Positions 43,065 through 50,763 of a stretch of DNA of 59,574 nucleotides are shown in pieces; positions within the stretch are counted from its first letter, which is position 1; each line of letters opens with the position of its first letter. Origin of the DNA: Roseomonas sp. GC11 (GTDB taxonomy: Bacteria > Pseudomonadota > Alphaproteobacteria > Acetobacterales > Acetobacteraceae). A program made the translations under genes and the position numbers. The stretch covers positions 1-59,574 of the forward strand of contig NZ_JANFNY010000028.1 in the NCBI RefSeq assembly GCF_024437745.1, read 5' to 3'. Under the pieces are notes generated by a model. That model was given only the letters and a program-made list of their open reading frames with translations. It was not told the origin of the DNA and did no database searches.

Positions 43065-43913
43065 ATGGTTTCGCCCACCCTCCTGCGCTCCTTCCTCACG
43101 GTCGCCGAGACCCGCAGCTTCACCCGCGCGGCGGAGCGGCTGGGCCTGCGGCAATCCACCGTCAGCCAGCATATCCGCAAGCTGGAGGCGCAGCTGCGCC
43201 GCTCCCTGCTGGCACGCGATACCCATGCCGTGCGGCTGACGCCGGAAGGCGATGCCCTGCTGCCCTTCGCCCGGCAGGTGCTGGAGGCGGGGGAGCGCAT
43301 GCGCCGCTTCCTCGACGCCACGCCGCTGCGCGGGCGCATCCGCCTCGGCGCCTCGGAGGATTTCGTCTCCGCCCGGCTGGCCGAGATCCTGGCCGATTTC
43401 ACCGCCACCCACAGCGCGGTGGACCTGGAACTGACGGTCGGCCTCAGCGGCGTGCTCTATGAGCGCTTCGATGCCGGGGAACTGGATGTCATCGTCGCCA
43501 AGCGGCGCGGCGGCGATCCGCGCGGGCAGGTCGCCTGGCGGGAGGATGTGGCCTGGGTCGGCCGCCCCGGCTGGCAGCCGGATCCCGGCCAGCCTTTGCC
43601 GCTGGTGCTCTACCCGCCGCCCAGCATCACCCGCGCCCTGGCCCTCGCCGCGCTGGAAGAGGCGGGGCGAAGCTGGCGCGTGGCCTGCACCAGCGGCAGC
43701 CTGAGCGGGCTGCGCGCCGCCGCCATGGCCGGGCTGGGGGTGGCGCCGCATTCGGCGCGGCTGCTGCCGCCCGGGCTCGCCCTGCTGCCGCCGCGGCGGG
43801 GCCTGCCGCCGCTTGGCGCCATCGAATTCGTGGTGATTGGGCCGGGACCGCAGCATCCCCTGGCCGCTGCCCTCATCGAGGCGCTGCTGGCGGGGACGCG
43901 CGAACAGGTCTGA
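43065..43913 (+). CDS. LysR family transcriptional regulator
   Basis: 282 residues from MVSPTLLRSF (43065). The wHTH reads LRSFLTVAETRSFTRAAERLG and LRQSTVSQHIRKLEAQL, followed by the linker helix and a substrate-binding domain from about residue 90. GELDVIVAKRRGGD is the usual hinge-side block. Regulators of this subgroup (with RQSTVSQHIRKLE) often control transporters or exporters. It is divergent from the SLC10A7-like gene and likely its regulator. Confidence 0.9.
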   Translation: MVSPTLLRSFLTVAETRSFTRAAERLGLRQSTVSQHIRKLEAQLRRSLLARDTHAVRLTPEGDALLPFARQVLEAGERMRRFLDATPLRGRIRLGASEDFVSARLAEILADFTATHSAVDLELTVGLSGVLYERFDAGELDVIVAKRRGGDPRGQVAWREDVAWVGRPGWQPDPGQPLPLVLYPPPSITRALALAALEEAGRSWRVACTSGSLSGLRAAAMAGLGVAPHSARLLPPGLALLPPRRGLPPLGAIEFVVIGPGPQHPLAAALIEALLAGTREQV

Positions 43914-43942
43914 GAGGCGGCCCGCAAACCTGCCCCGCGTTG

Positions 43943-44081
43943 TTGAGAGGGGCTTCGCCCCTCTCAAACTCTCCCCACCAAAGGCCTGAGGCCTTTGGAA
44001 ACCCATTTGTCAGAGCCAATTGAAGGCGGGTGCAGGGGACCCCGTCCCCTGCTGGGGGTTGAGGGGGCAAAGCCCCCTCAA
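43943..44081. repeat. Composite four-hairpin palindromic element, copy A
   Basis: Four perfect palindromes in a fixed order, all with 3-nt loops: (1) TTGAGAGGGGC arms, loop TTC, 43943-43967; (2) CCAAAGGCC arms, loop TGA, 43978-43998; (3) GCAGGGGAC arms, loop CCC, 44032-44052; (4) TTGAGGGGGC arms, loop AAA, 44059-44081. Copies B (46394-46536, opposite orientation) and C (50593-50721) repeat the order, and 10180-10244 has modules 3-4 only. It fills the gap between the LysR gene and an unknown gene on the same strand. Confidence 0.92.
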
Positions 44082-44145
44082 TGGCCTATCGTCTTGTGGC
44101 ACGCCCGCGCTGGCATTGCGCGGCGCGGGAGGTCATCCTGGGCGG

Positions 44146-44688
44146 ATGCCCCGCTCTTCTCAGGCCAAGGCCGAGGCCATCCGCGTCGCCGTCTCCGGGG
44201 ATGGCGCCCTGCACTACGCCATTCCCGGGCGGCCCGAGGCGTTGCCCGCCGTCACGCCCCAGGCGCTGAGCCTCGCCTGGGACGCCGCCCGCGCCGCCGC
44301 CGCCGCCGAGGCCTGGGGCCCCCACCGCACCCTGGTCTTCGAGGGCGGGCCTGTCCTCGCCCTGGCCGATGCCGATGCCGCCTGCTGGGCCGAGGCGGTG
44401 GACCGCGCCGTGGGGCTGCACAGCCTCGCCGGCCTCGCCCTCTGCCTGCGCCTGCTGGCGCTGGTGGACCTGCTCGGGCGCGCCGGCTGGATGCGGGGCC
44501 TCTTCGCCATCGGGCCGGAGGGGATCGAGCTGCACCCGGCCCTGCTGGGCGCCGCGGCCAGCGAACCGCTGGATGCCGGAGCCCGGTTCGACGAAACCGC
44601 CATGAAGCGGCTATTGTCCCACCGCATTGCCGGCACGGCCGGCGCGGCACCCGCCAGGATGGGGCAGGGACAGCGGGAACCCGGCTGA
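44146..44688 (+). CDS. Conserved-looking hypothetical protein
   Basis: 180 residues from MPRSSQAKAEAIR (44146). I do not recognise a family. It is Ala/Leu-rich with helical segments, lacks a signal peptide or membrane helix, and contains VAVSGDGALHYAIPG, HRTLVFEGGPVLALADADAA by its core FEGGPVLAL, and GLFAIGPEGIELHPALLG. Third-position GC is high, supporting coding. A longer frame upstream only translates repeat copy A. GGAGGT at 44128 is somewhat distant (12 bp), so a start slightly upstream is possible. A lipoprotein gene follows at 64 bp. Confidence 0.6.
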   Translation: MPRSSQAKAEAIRVAVSGDGALHYAIPGRPEALPAVTPQALSLAWDAARAAAAAEAWGPHRTLVFEGGPVLALADADAACWAEAVDRAVGLHSLAGLALCLRLLALVDLLGRAGWMRGLFAIGPEGIELHPALLGAAASEPLDAGARFDETAMKRLLSHRIAGTAGAAPARMGQGQREPG

Positions 44689-44752
44689 TCCTCTCCTCCC
44701 GCCGGCGCGCCGCGCCGGCCTTGCCCCTTCTGATGACCCGCCGGAGCGCGCC

Positions 44753-45139
44753 ATGAAACGCCTAGTCCTTCCCCTGATGCTGCTGACGGCCGCCTGCGCC
44801 GGCGCGGACCCCCGCAGCGCCCCCCGCAGCGCTGAGGACCGGCAGAACGACGCCGTGGCCGCCGCCTGCCGCGCCGATGCCGAACGCCAGATGCGCTACC
44901 GCGAGCGCGGCCAGACCATGCGCGTGGACGAGGCCGAGTCGCGCCTCGGCGCCGGGGCCTTCATCGGCAACCCGATCGAGCGCAGCCAGCTCGGCGCCCG
45001 TTTCGAGCGTGACCAGATGATCCAGGACTGCATCCGCGGCAATCAGGCCCAGAACGGCGCAGGCCAGGGCAGCGGGACGCAGCCGGGGGCGGCGCGCCCG
45101 GCCACCACGCCGCCGGCGGGGAGCGGGCGGGGCTCCTGA
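44753..45139 (+). CDS. Small lipoprotein
   Basis: 128 residues. A lipoprotein signal MKRLVLPLMLLTAACAGAD with lipobox TAAC places the lipidated Cys at residue 15. The mature part has a charged helical region (RQNDAVAAACRADAERQMRYRERG) with two further cysteines and a low-complexity Gly/Pro/Thr tail. Function unknown. The MFS gene begins 4 bp after its stop, so the two form a transcription unit. Confidence 0.75.
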   Translation: MKRLVLPLMLLTAACAGADPRSAPRSAEDRQNDAVAAACRADAERQMRYRERGQTMRVDEAESRLGAGAFIGNPIERSQLGARFERDQMIQDCIRGNQAQNGAGQGSGTQPGAARPATTPPAGSGRGS

Positions 45140-45143
45140 TCCG

Positions 45144-46397
45144 GTGCCGGTCTTCCGGTCGCCCTTCGGCGCGCTCTCCCGCGCGCTGGCCACCCGGAAT
45201 GCCCGCATTTTCTTCGGCGCCAGCCTGACCTCCTGGACCGGCCTGTGGATGCACCGCATCGCCGTCTCCTGGCTGGCCTGGGAGATGACGGAAAGCGCCC
45301 TCTGGGTCGGCCTCGTCGCCTTCAGCGACCTCGCCCCGGCGGCGGTGATCAGCCCCATCGCCGGGGCGGTGGCGGACCGGCTGGACCGCCTGCGGCTCGC
45401 CACCCTCTCCCAGGTGGTGATCGGGCTGGAGGCGGCGCTGGTCGCCACCCTGGTGGCCACGGACCTGATCTGCGTCGAATACCTCGTGGCGCTGGAACTG
45501 CTGAGCGGCACCGCCGCCAGCTTCGCCCAGCCGGCGCGGCAGACGCTGATGTCCGGCATCGTGCCGAAGGCGGACCTGCCGGCGGCGGTGGCCTGCAATT
45601 CCCTGGTCTTCAACGTGGCGCGCTTCATCGGCCCGGCCCTGGCGGGGCCGGTGATCGCCGCCTTCGGCGTGGCGCCCGCCATCGCCTGCAACGCCCTGGC
45701 CTATGGCAGTGCCGTCATCACCATGCCGATGCTGCGGGTGGACCCGGCGCACCGCCGCGGCCACCCGGCCACCGGCAGCCTCTTCGGCGAGGTGGTGGAG
45801 GGCCTGCGCTACATCGCGCGCCATCCGGGGCTCGGGCCGCTGCTGCTGCATGCCGCCTGTATCGGCGTGCTGTTGCGCTGCGTGCAGGAATTGCTGCCGC
45901 CCTTCGTCGAGCGCAATTTCGGCCGCGGCGCGGAATCCCTGGCGCTGCTCACCACCTGCTTCGGCGCCGGGGCGCTGGTGACGGGCTTCTGGCTGGCGGC
46001 GCGCGGGCGGGTGCAGGGGGCCACGGCCATCGCCATCCGCGCCACCGCGCTGCAGGCCCTGGCCACCGCCGGCTTCGCCGCCACGGGGTGGTTTCCCCTC
46101 GGCCTGGCCAGCGCGGCGCTGATCGGCGGCACCGCCTCGCTGCATGGCATCTCGGTGCAGCAGCTCGCCCAGACGGCGGCGGACCCGGCCATGCGCGGCC
46201 GGGTGCTGGCACTCTGGGGCATGATCACCCGCGCCTGCCCGGCGCTGGGGGCCCTGCTGCTCGGCGCGGCGGGCGAGGCCTTCGGGCTGCGCTGGCCCAC
46301 CCTGGTGGCGGTGGCGCTGGCATTGCTGGCCTATGGCTGGGCGCGGGCCCGCCAGGGGCGCATCGCCGCCGTGCTGGAGCAGGCGCCGCCGGCTTGA
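45144..46397 (+). CDS. MFS transporter (enterobactin-exporter-like group)
   Basis: 417 residues, GTG start at 45144, about 12 membrane segments. The N-terminal half has the MFS_3 pattern SPFGALSRALATRNARIFFGAS and GAVADRLDRLRLATLSQ, the cytoplasmic loop 2-3 signature. A second-half block is GLGPLLLHAACIGVLLRCVQELL. It probably exports a small molecule. Its stop codon lies inside the first palindrome of repeat copy B. Confidence 0.9.
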   Translation: MPVFRSPFGALSRALATRNARIFFGASLTSWTGLWMHRIAVSWLAWEMTESALWVGLVAFSDLAPAAVISPIAGAVADRLDRLRLATLSQVVIGLEAALVATLVATDLICVEYLVALELLSGTAASFAQPARQTLMSGIVPKADLPAAVACNSLVFNVARFIGPALAGPVIAAFGVAPAIACNALAYGSAVITMPMLRVDPAHRRGHPATGSLFGEVVEGLRYIARHPGLGPLLLHAACIGVLLRCVQELLPPFVERNFGRGAESLALLTTCFGAGALVTGFWLAARGRVQGATAIAIRATALQALATAGFAATGWFPLGLASAALIGGTASLHGISVQQLAQTAADPAMRGRVLALWGMITRACPALGALLLGAAGEAFGLRWPTLVAVALALLAYGWARARQGRIAAVLEQAPPA

Positions 46398-46536
46398 GGG
46401 GGCTTTGCCCCCTCAAACTCCCCCAGCAGGGGACGGGGTCCCCTGCACCCGCCTTCAGTTGGGAACCAACGGATGGGTTTCCAAAGGCCTCAGGCCTTTG
46501 GTCGGGAGAGTTTGAGAGGGGCGAAGCCCCTCTCAA
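46394..46536. repeat. Composite four-hairpin palindromic element, copy B (inverted)
   Basis: The modules occur in reverse order relative to copy A: module 4 (46394-46416, loop TTT), module 3 (46426-46446, loop GGG), module 2 (46481-46501, loop TCA), module 1 (46512-46536, loop GAA). Module 4 contains the TGA stop of the MFS gene. The spacer between modules 3 and 2 is longer than in copies A and C. Confidence 0.92.
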
Positions 46537-46666
46537 GAGAGGGTGGCGGAAACCCGGCGGCCGCCACCTTGCGGCTCTTCCGGGGGCGCCGTAGAAGCGG
46601 CGGGCCTCATGTCGCGGCCGGAAAAGCCTGTCCGGCGCGGCCTCACCCAGGGAGCGCGAAGACCCG

Positions 46667-47017
46667 ATGAGCAAGATCACCCGCCACGACGTGAACCCGG
46701 TCCTTTCCGGCGCCGTCGAGTATCATGGCTTCGTCTTCCTGGCGGGCATGACCGCCGACGATCTCAGCCAGGACGTGGTCGGCCAGACCAAGCAGGTCCT
46801 GGCCAAGATCGATGCCGCGCTGGAAGGCCACGGCACCGACAAGACCCGCCTGCTCCAGGCCCAGGTCTGGCTGAAGGACATCCGGGACCGTGACGCCATG
46901 AACAAGCTGTGGATCGAGTGGCTGCCGGAAGGCGGCGCGCCGGTGCGCGCCTGCGTGCAGGCCAACATGGCCGATCCTCGCCACCTGGTTGAGATTATGA
47001 TCACAGCCTGCCGCTAA
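46667..47017 (+). CDS. RidA family protein
   Basis: 116 residues, the usual RidA length. The N-terminus has HDVNPVLSGAVEYHGFVFLAG and the body has QTKQVLAKIDAALEGHG and the C-terminal VRACVQANMADPRHLVEIMI with the conserved Arg that anchors carboxylates. RidA-type enzymes hydrolyse reactive imine/enamine intermediates; the family also contains members with other roles. The classic E-at-the-end motif for 2-aminoacrylate deaminases reads VEIM here. Stands alone, ended by the terminator at 47056. Confidence 0.9.
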   Translation: MSKITRHDVNPVLSGAVEYHGFVFLAGMTADDLSQDVVGQTKQVLAKIDAALEGHGTDKTRLLQAQVWLKDIRDRDAMNKLWIEWLPEGGAPVRACVQANMADPRHLVEIMITACR

Positions 47018-47359
47018 GCGCGAACTCACGCTTTCGCGAGCAAAATGACCCGATTCGGCGCCGCGAGAGACCCTCGCGGCGCCGTTTTTGTTGGCTTTGT
47101 CAGAGGCTTGCACGAACTGTTGTATTTTTGCCGCAACACTGTGTCTTTCAAAGTGTTACGGGGCGCATCTAGGATTAATCTCTCATTCACGCGCGTCTCA
47201 GAAGGCGCGAAATTGCGAATCACGCCGCATTTCCCGCTGTAACACCGCCCGGGATTGCCCCCCCATGCAGCGCCTTGCTACCCGCAATGCACCACGGCGA
47301 TGGCCGGGTGGAGAGCCACGGTGAAAGCCGGGTAGCGAGAGACAGGGTTCGGGGGTCGT
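47018..47359. other. 342-bp gene-free region between RidA and CHAP genes
   Basis: No gene is supported here. A strong terminator (47056-47089) ends the RidA transcript. After it, GC content drops clearly (47090-47230), where the upstream control region of the CHAP gene should lie. A dyad AACACT (47135-47140) and AGTGTT (47152-47157) with an 11-bp spacer could be an operator. Confidence 0.5.
47056..47089 (+). terminator. Intrinsic terminator after RidA
   Basis: 12-bp perfect stem CGGCGCCGCGAG/CTCGCGGCGCCG with loop AGACC, followed by TTTTT. Confidence 0.93.
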
Positions 47360-48082
47360 ATGCGGGGTAAGAGCACAGCGGTGGCGTTCGCCGTCCTGTT
47401 TGGAGCTTTCTGCGCCGTTCCGGTTGCGGAAGCGGCCACGACACGGAATGCGCGGGAAACCGTGAAGCAGCCCCGCGTGACGCAGCAGGCCGCGCGCACC
47501 GCCAGCGCCAAGCCGCACACCGTCAAGCCGCAGCCGGGCAACCGCCGCCTCGCCAGCGTCCCGGCCGCCATCTCCGGCATTTCCTGCGTGCCCTATGTCC
47601 GCTCCGTCACCGGCATGGACATCAGCGGCAATGCCCATCTCTGGTGGGCCAATGCCGCCGGCAGCTATGCGCGTGGCCAGCGCCCGGAGCGCGGCTCCGT
47701 GCTCAGCTTCCGCGCCTCGGGCGGCATGCGCTCCGGCCATGTCGCTGTCGTCTCCCGCGTGGTGAACAGCCGCGAGATCCTGATCGACCACGCCAATTGG
47801 GAAGGCCCGGGCATCCGCAAGGGCACCGTCATGCGCGGCGTCTCGGTCATCGACGTGTCCGACCGCAATGACTGGACGCTGGTGCGCGTGCAGGTCGGCC
47901 ATGGCGGCGATTACGGCCGCCCCTATCCGACCAACGGCTTCATCCACAACCGCCCGGCCGGCTCCATGCGCACCGCCGACAATGGCGGCTTCGAGGAAGT
48001 GGCCGAGGCGCCGTCCCCCGCCCGCGCCCATGCCGACCACATGGCCGGCGCCCTCCAGGAACTGAACCTCAACGCGCGCTGA
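47360..48082 (+). CDS. Secreted CHAP-domain peptidoglycan amidohydrolase
   Basis: 240 residues. A signal peptide (MRGKSTAVAFAVLFGAFCAV, cut near VAEA-A) precedes a basic linker (residues 30-70) and a CHAP domain. The nucleophile Cys is in GISCVPYVRS near residue 76, the His in RSGHVAVVS near 129 and the polar partner in DHANWEG near 146. CHAP enzymes cleave peptide links in peptidoglycan, acting in wall remodelling or cell separation. Ended by a strong terminator at 48125. Confidence 0.9.
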   Translation: MRGKSTAVAFAVLFGAFCAVPVAEAATTRNARETVKQPRVTQQAARTASAKPHTVKPQPGNRRLASVPAAISGISCVPYVRSVTGMDISGNAHLWWANAAGSYARGQRPERGSVLSFRASGGMRSGHVAVVSRVVNSREILIDHANWEGPGIRKGTVMRGVSVIDVSDRNDWTLVRVQVGHGGDYGRPYPTNGFIHNRPAGSMRTADNGGFEEVAEAPSPARAHADHMAGALQELNLNAR

Positions 48083-48124
48083 GCCCCGCGCCGGCCCGAT
48101 CTTCTCCCCGGACCCTCTGCCGGA

Positions 48125-48153
48125 GGCCGCCCTGCCATCAGGGCGGCCTTTTT
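48125..48153 (+). terminator. Intrinsic terminator after the CHAP gene
   Basis: 10-bp stem GGCCGCCCTG/CAGGGCGGCC with loop CCAT and five T. Confidence 0.92.
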
Positions 48154-48301
48154 CGTGGCCGCGCCGCCGCCCCGCCGGATGGGCGGCTTTTTTCAGGCCC
48201 ACCCGCCGCTCCCCCCTGGACGGCGCGGCCCGCGGCGCCGATTTGCGCGCCACGCCGGGGCGGCGCATTCTCCGCCCCGCTGGCCTTCAGGAGACACACG
48301 C

Positions 48302-50596
48302 ATGCCCGTCCTCACCCCGCACGCCGCCCATTGGGGCTATTTCGACGCGGTGGTGGAAGACGGGCGCGTGGTAGGGGTGCGTCCCTTCGCGCGGGATCCG
48401 CAGCCGGGCCATCTGATCGACTCCGTCCCCGCCGCCGTCCACGCGCCGAGCCGCATCGACCGCCCCTATATCCGCGCCGGCTGGCTGCGCGGCGAGCGGC
48501 GCGGCGCGGTGCGCGGCGACCGCGACTTCATTCCCGTCCCCTGGGACGAGGCCATCCGCCTGGTGGCGGAGGAAAGCGCCCGCATCCGCGCCGCGCATGG
48601 CCATAGCGCCATCCTGGGCGGCTCCTATGGCTGGTCCTCGGCCGGGCGCTTCCACCATGCGCGCAGCCAGCTGCAACGCTTCCTCGGCCTGGGCGGCGGC
48701 TTCACCACCCAGGTGACGAACTACTCCTACGGCGCCGGCATGACGCTGATGCCGCATATCCTCGGCACCAACGAGGTGCTGCAGGGGCCGGTGACGGACT
48801 GGCCCAGCATCGCCCGCCACACGAAGCTGATGCTCTGCCTGGGGGGCCTGCCGCTGAAGAACACGCTGGTCACCGCCGGCGGCGCCGGGGCGCATGAATA
48901 TGTCCCCTGGCTGCGGCAGGTGGCGGCGGCGGGGGTGCGCTTCGTCAATATCTCGCCCTTCCGCGGCGATGCGCCGGATTTCCTGGGTGCCGAATGGGTG
49001 CCCATCCGCCCCAACACCGATGCGGCGCTGATCCTCGCCCTGCTGCACACGCTGGTGGAGGCGGGGCTGGAGGATCGCGGCTTCCTCGCCACCCACTGCA
49101 CGGGGTGGGAGCGGCTGCGCGCCTATCTGCTGGGCGAGGCGGATGGCACGCCGAAAAGCGCCGCCTGGGCCGCCGCCATCACCGAGGTGCCGGCGGAGAC
49201 CATCCGCGCCCTGGCGCTGGAGGCCGCGCGCCAGCCCACCATGCTGACCGCCACCTGGTCCCTCCAGCGCGCCGAGCACGGGGAACAGCCCTGGTGGGCG
49301 CTGGTCGCCCTGGCCGCCGCGCTGGGGGGCATCGGCCGGCCGGGGGAGGGCGTGGCCTTCGGCTATGGCTCGCTGAACGGCATGGGCACGCCGCGCCGCC
49401 GCCTGCCTTCCGTCTCGCTCCCCGCCACGCGCAACCCGGCGGGCCCCGCCATCCCCGTCGCCCGCGTCACCGAACTGCTGGAGCGCCCGGGTGCGGTGCT
49501 GGACTATAATGGCCGCCAGATCACCCTGCCCGATATCCGCATGATCTGGTGGGCCGGCGGCAACCCCTTCCACCACCACCAGGATCTCAACCGCCTGCTG
49601 CGCGGCTGGTGCCGGGCGGAGACCATCGTGGTGCAGGAGCCGTGGTGGACCGCCGCCGCCCGCCATGCCGATATCGTCCTGCCGGCGACGACGACGCTGG
49701 AGCGCAACGATATCGCCTCCTCCTCCAATGACCGCTTCCTGCGCGCCATGCACCGGGCCATCCCGCCGCAGGGCCAGGCGCGCAACGACCACGACATGCT
49801 GGCCGACATGGCCGAGCATCTGGGCTTCCGCGACCGCTTCACCGAGCAGCGTGACGAGGCCGCCTGGCTGCGCCACCTCTATGAGCGCTGGCGCTCCGCC
49901 TGCGAACGCATGGGCTTCGCGGCGCCGGGCTATGAGGAATTCTGGGCCGCCGGCCATGTCGAGGTGCCGCCGCCGGAGGAGGAGCACGTCCTCTTCGCCG
50001 AGTTCCACCGCGACCCGGTGGCCCACCCGCTCGCCACGCCCTCCGGCAAGGTGGAGCTGTATTCCGAGACGATCGCCGGCTTCGGCTATGCCGGCGTCGC
50101 CGGGCATCCGCATTGGGTGCCGCCGGCCGAGTATCTCGGCGCGCCGCTGGCCGCGCGCTACCCGCTGCACCTGCTCTCCTACCAGCCGGTGACGCGGCTG
50201 CATGGCCAGCTCGACCCCGGCCCGGTGGCGGCGGCGAGCAAGATCCAGGGCCGCGAGCCGCTGCGCATGCACCCCGCCGATGCCGCCGCGCGCGGCCTCG
50301 CCGATGGCGATATCCTGCGCGTCTTCAACGACCGCGGCGCCTGCCTCGCCGGCCTCTGCGTGACGGAGGAGATCCGCCCCGGCGTCGTCGCCATGGCCAC
50401 CGGCGCCTGGTGGGACCCGGACCCGGAGACGGGGCTGGACCGCCATGGCAACCCCAATGTGCTCACCCAGGATATCGGCACCTCGCCGCTGGGCCAGGGC
50501 TGCGCCGCGCAGTCCTGCCTCGTGCAGGTGGAGCGCTTCGTGGGGGAGCTGCCCCCGGTGAGCGTGCTGCATGCGCCACGCCCCGCCGCCGCTTGA
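48302..50596 (+). CDS. Biotin sulfoxide reductase-like molybdoenzyme (DMSO reductase family)
   Basis: 764 residues, similar to E. coli BisC (about 777). Start MPVLTPHAAHWG (48302) without signal peptide, so a cytoplasmic location is likely. The bis-MGD family pattern shows as RPYIRAGWLRGER near residue 55 and SYGWSSAGRFHHA near 107, where the Mo ligand is Ser. Later come WWAGGNPFHHHQDLNRL, VVQEPWWTAAARHADIVLPA and the C-terminal PLGQGCAAQSCLVQVE. The enzyme would reduce biotin or methionine sulfoxides with NADPH or thioredoxin-like donors. Its stop overlaps repeat copy C. Confidence 0.92.
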   Translation: MPVLTPHAAHWGYFDAVVEDGRVVGVRPFARDPQPGHLIDSVPAAVHAPSRIDRPYIRAGWLRGERRGAVRGDRDFIPVPWDEAIRLVAEESARIRAAHGHSAILGGSYGWSSAGRFHHARSQLQRFLGLGGGFTTQVTNYSYGAGMTLMPHILGTNEVLQGPVTDWPSIARHTKLMLCLGGLPLKNTLVTAGGAGAHEYVPWLRQVAAAGVRFVNISPFRGDAPDFLGAEWVPIRPNTDAALILALLHTLVEAGLEDRGFLATHCTGWERLRAYLLGEADGTPKSAAWAAAITEVPAETIRALALEAARQPTMLTATWSLQRAEHGEQPWWALVALAAALGGIGRPGEGVAFGYGSLNGMGTPRRRLPSVSLPATRNPAGPAIPVARVTELLERPGAVLDYNGRQITLPDIRMIWWAGGNPFHHHQDLNRLLRGWCRAETIVVQEPWWTAAARHADIVLPATTTLERNDIASSSNDRFLRAMHRAIPPQGQARNDHDMLADMAEHLGFRDRFTEQRDEAAWLRHLYERWRSACERMGFAAPGYEEFWAAGHVEVPPPEEEHVLFAEFHRDPVAHPLATPSGKVELYSETIAGFGYAGVAGHPHWVPPAEYLGAPLAARYPLHLLSYQPVTRLHGQLDPGPVAAASKIQGREPLRMHPADAAARGLADGDILRVFNDRGACLAGLCVTEEIRPGVVAMATGAWWDPDPETGLDRHGNPNVLTQDIGTSPLGQGCAAQSCLVQVERFVGELPPVSVLHAPRPAAA

Positions 50597-50721
50597 GAGG
50601 GGCTTCGCCCCTCTCAAACTCTCCCCACCAAAGGCCTGAGGCCTTTGGAAACCCTTTCTGAAGGCGGGTGCAGGGGACCCTGTCCCCTGCTGGGGGTGTT
50701 TGAGAGGGCAAAGCCCCCTCA
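50593..50721. repeat. Composite four-hairpin palindromic element, copy C
   Basis: Same order and almost the same sequence as copy A: module 1 (50593-50617), module 2 (50628-50648), module 3 (50670-50690, loop CCT), and a degenerate module 4 (50699-50721). Module 1 contains the TGA stop of the molybdoenzyme gene, as module 4 does for the MFS gene at copy B. The element ends about 40 bp before the next gene. Confidence 0.92.
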
Positions 50722-50763
50722 TGGCCCGCGTTTTCAAACAGTTTCTGGGAAGGAGGCTCCCGC

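Noticed and set aside
43943-44081. CRISPR-like array from repeated palindromes
   Set aside because: The units differ from each other and there are no regular spacers or cas genes. The layout is a composite palindrome.
48287-50737. 816-codon open frame on the minus strand
   Set aside because: Antisense to the molybdoenzyme gene, and runs through repeat copy C at its start.
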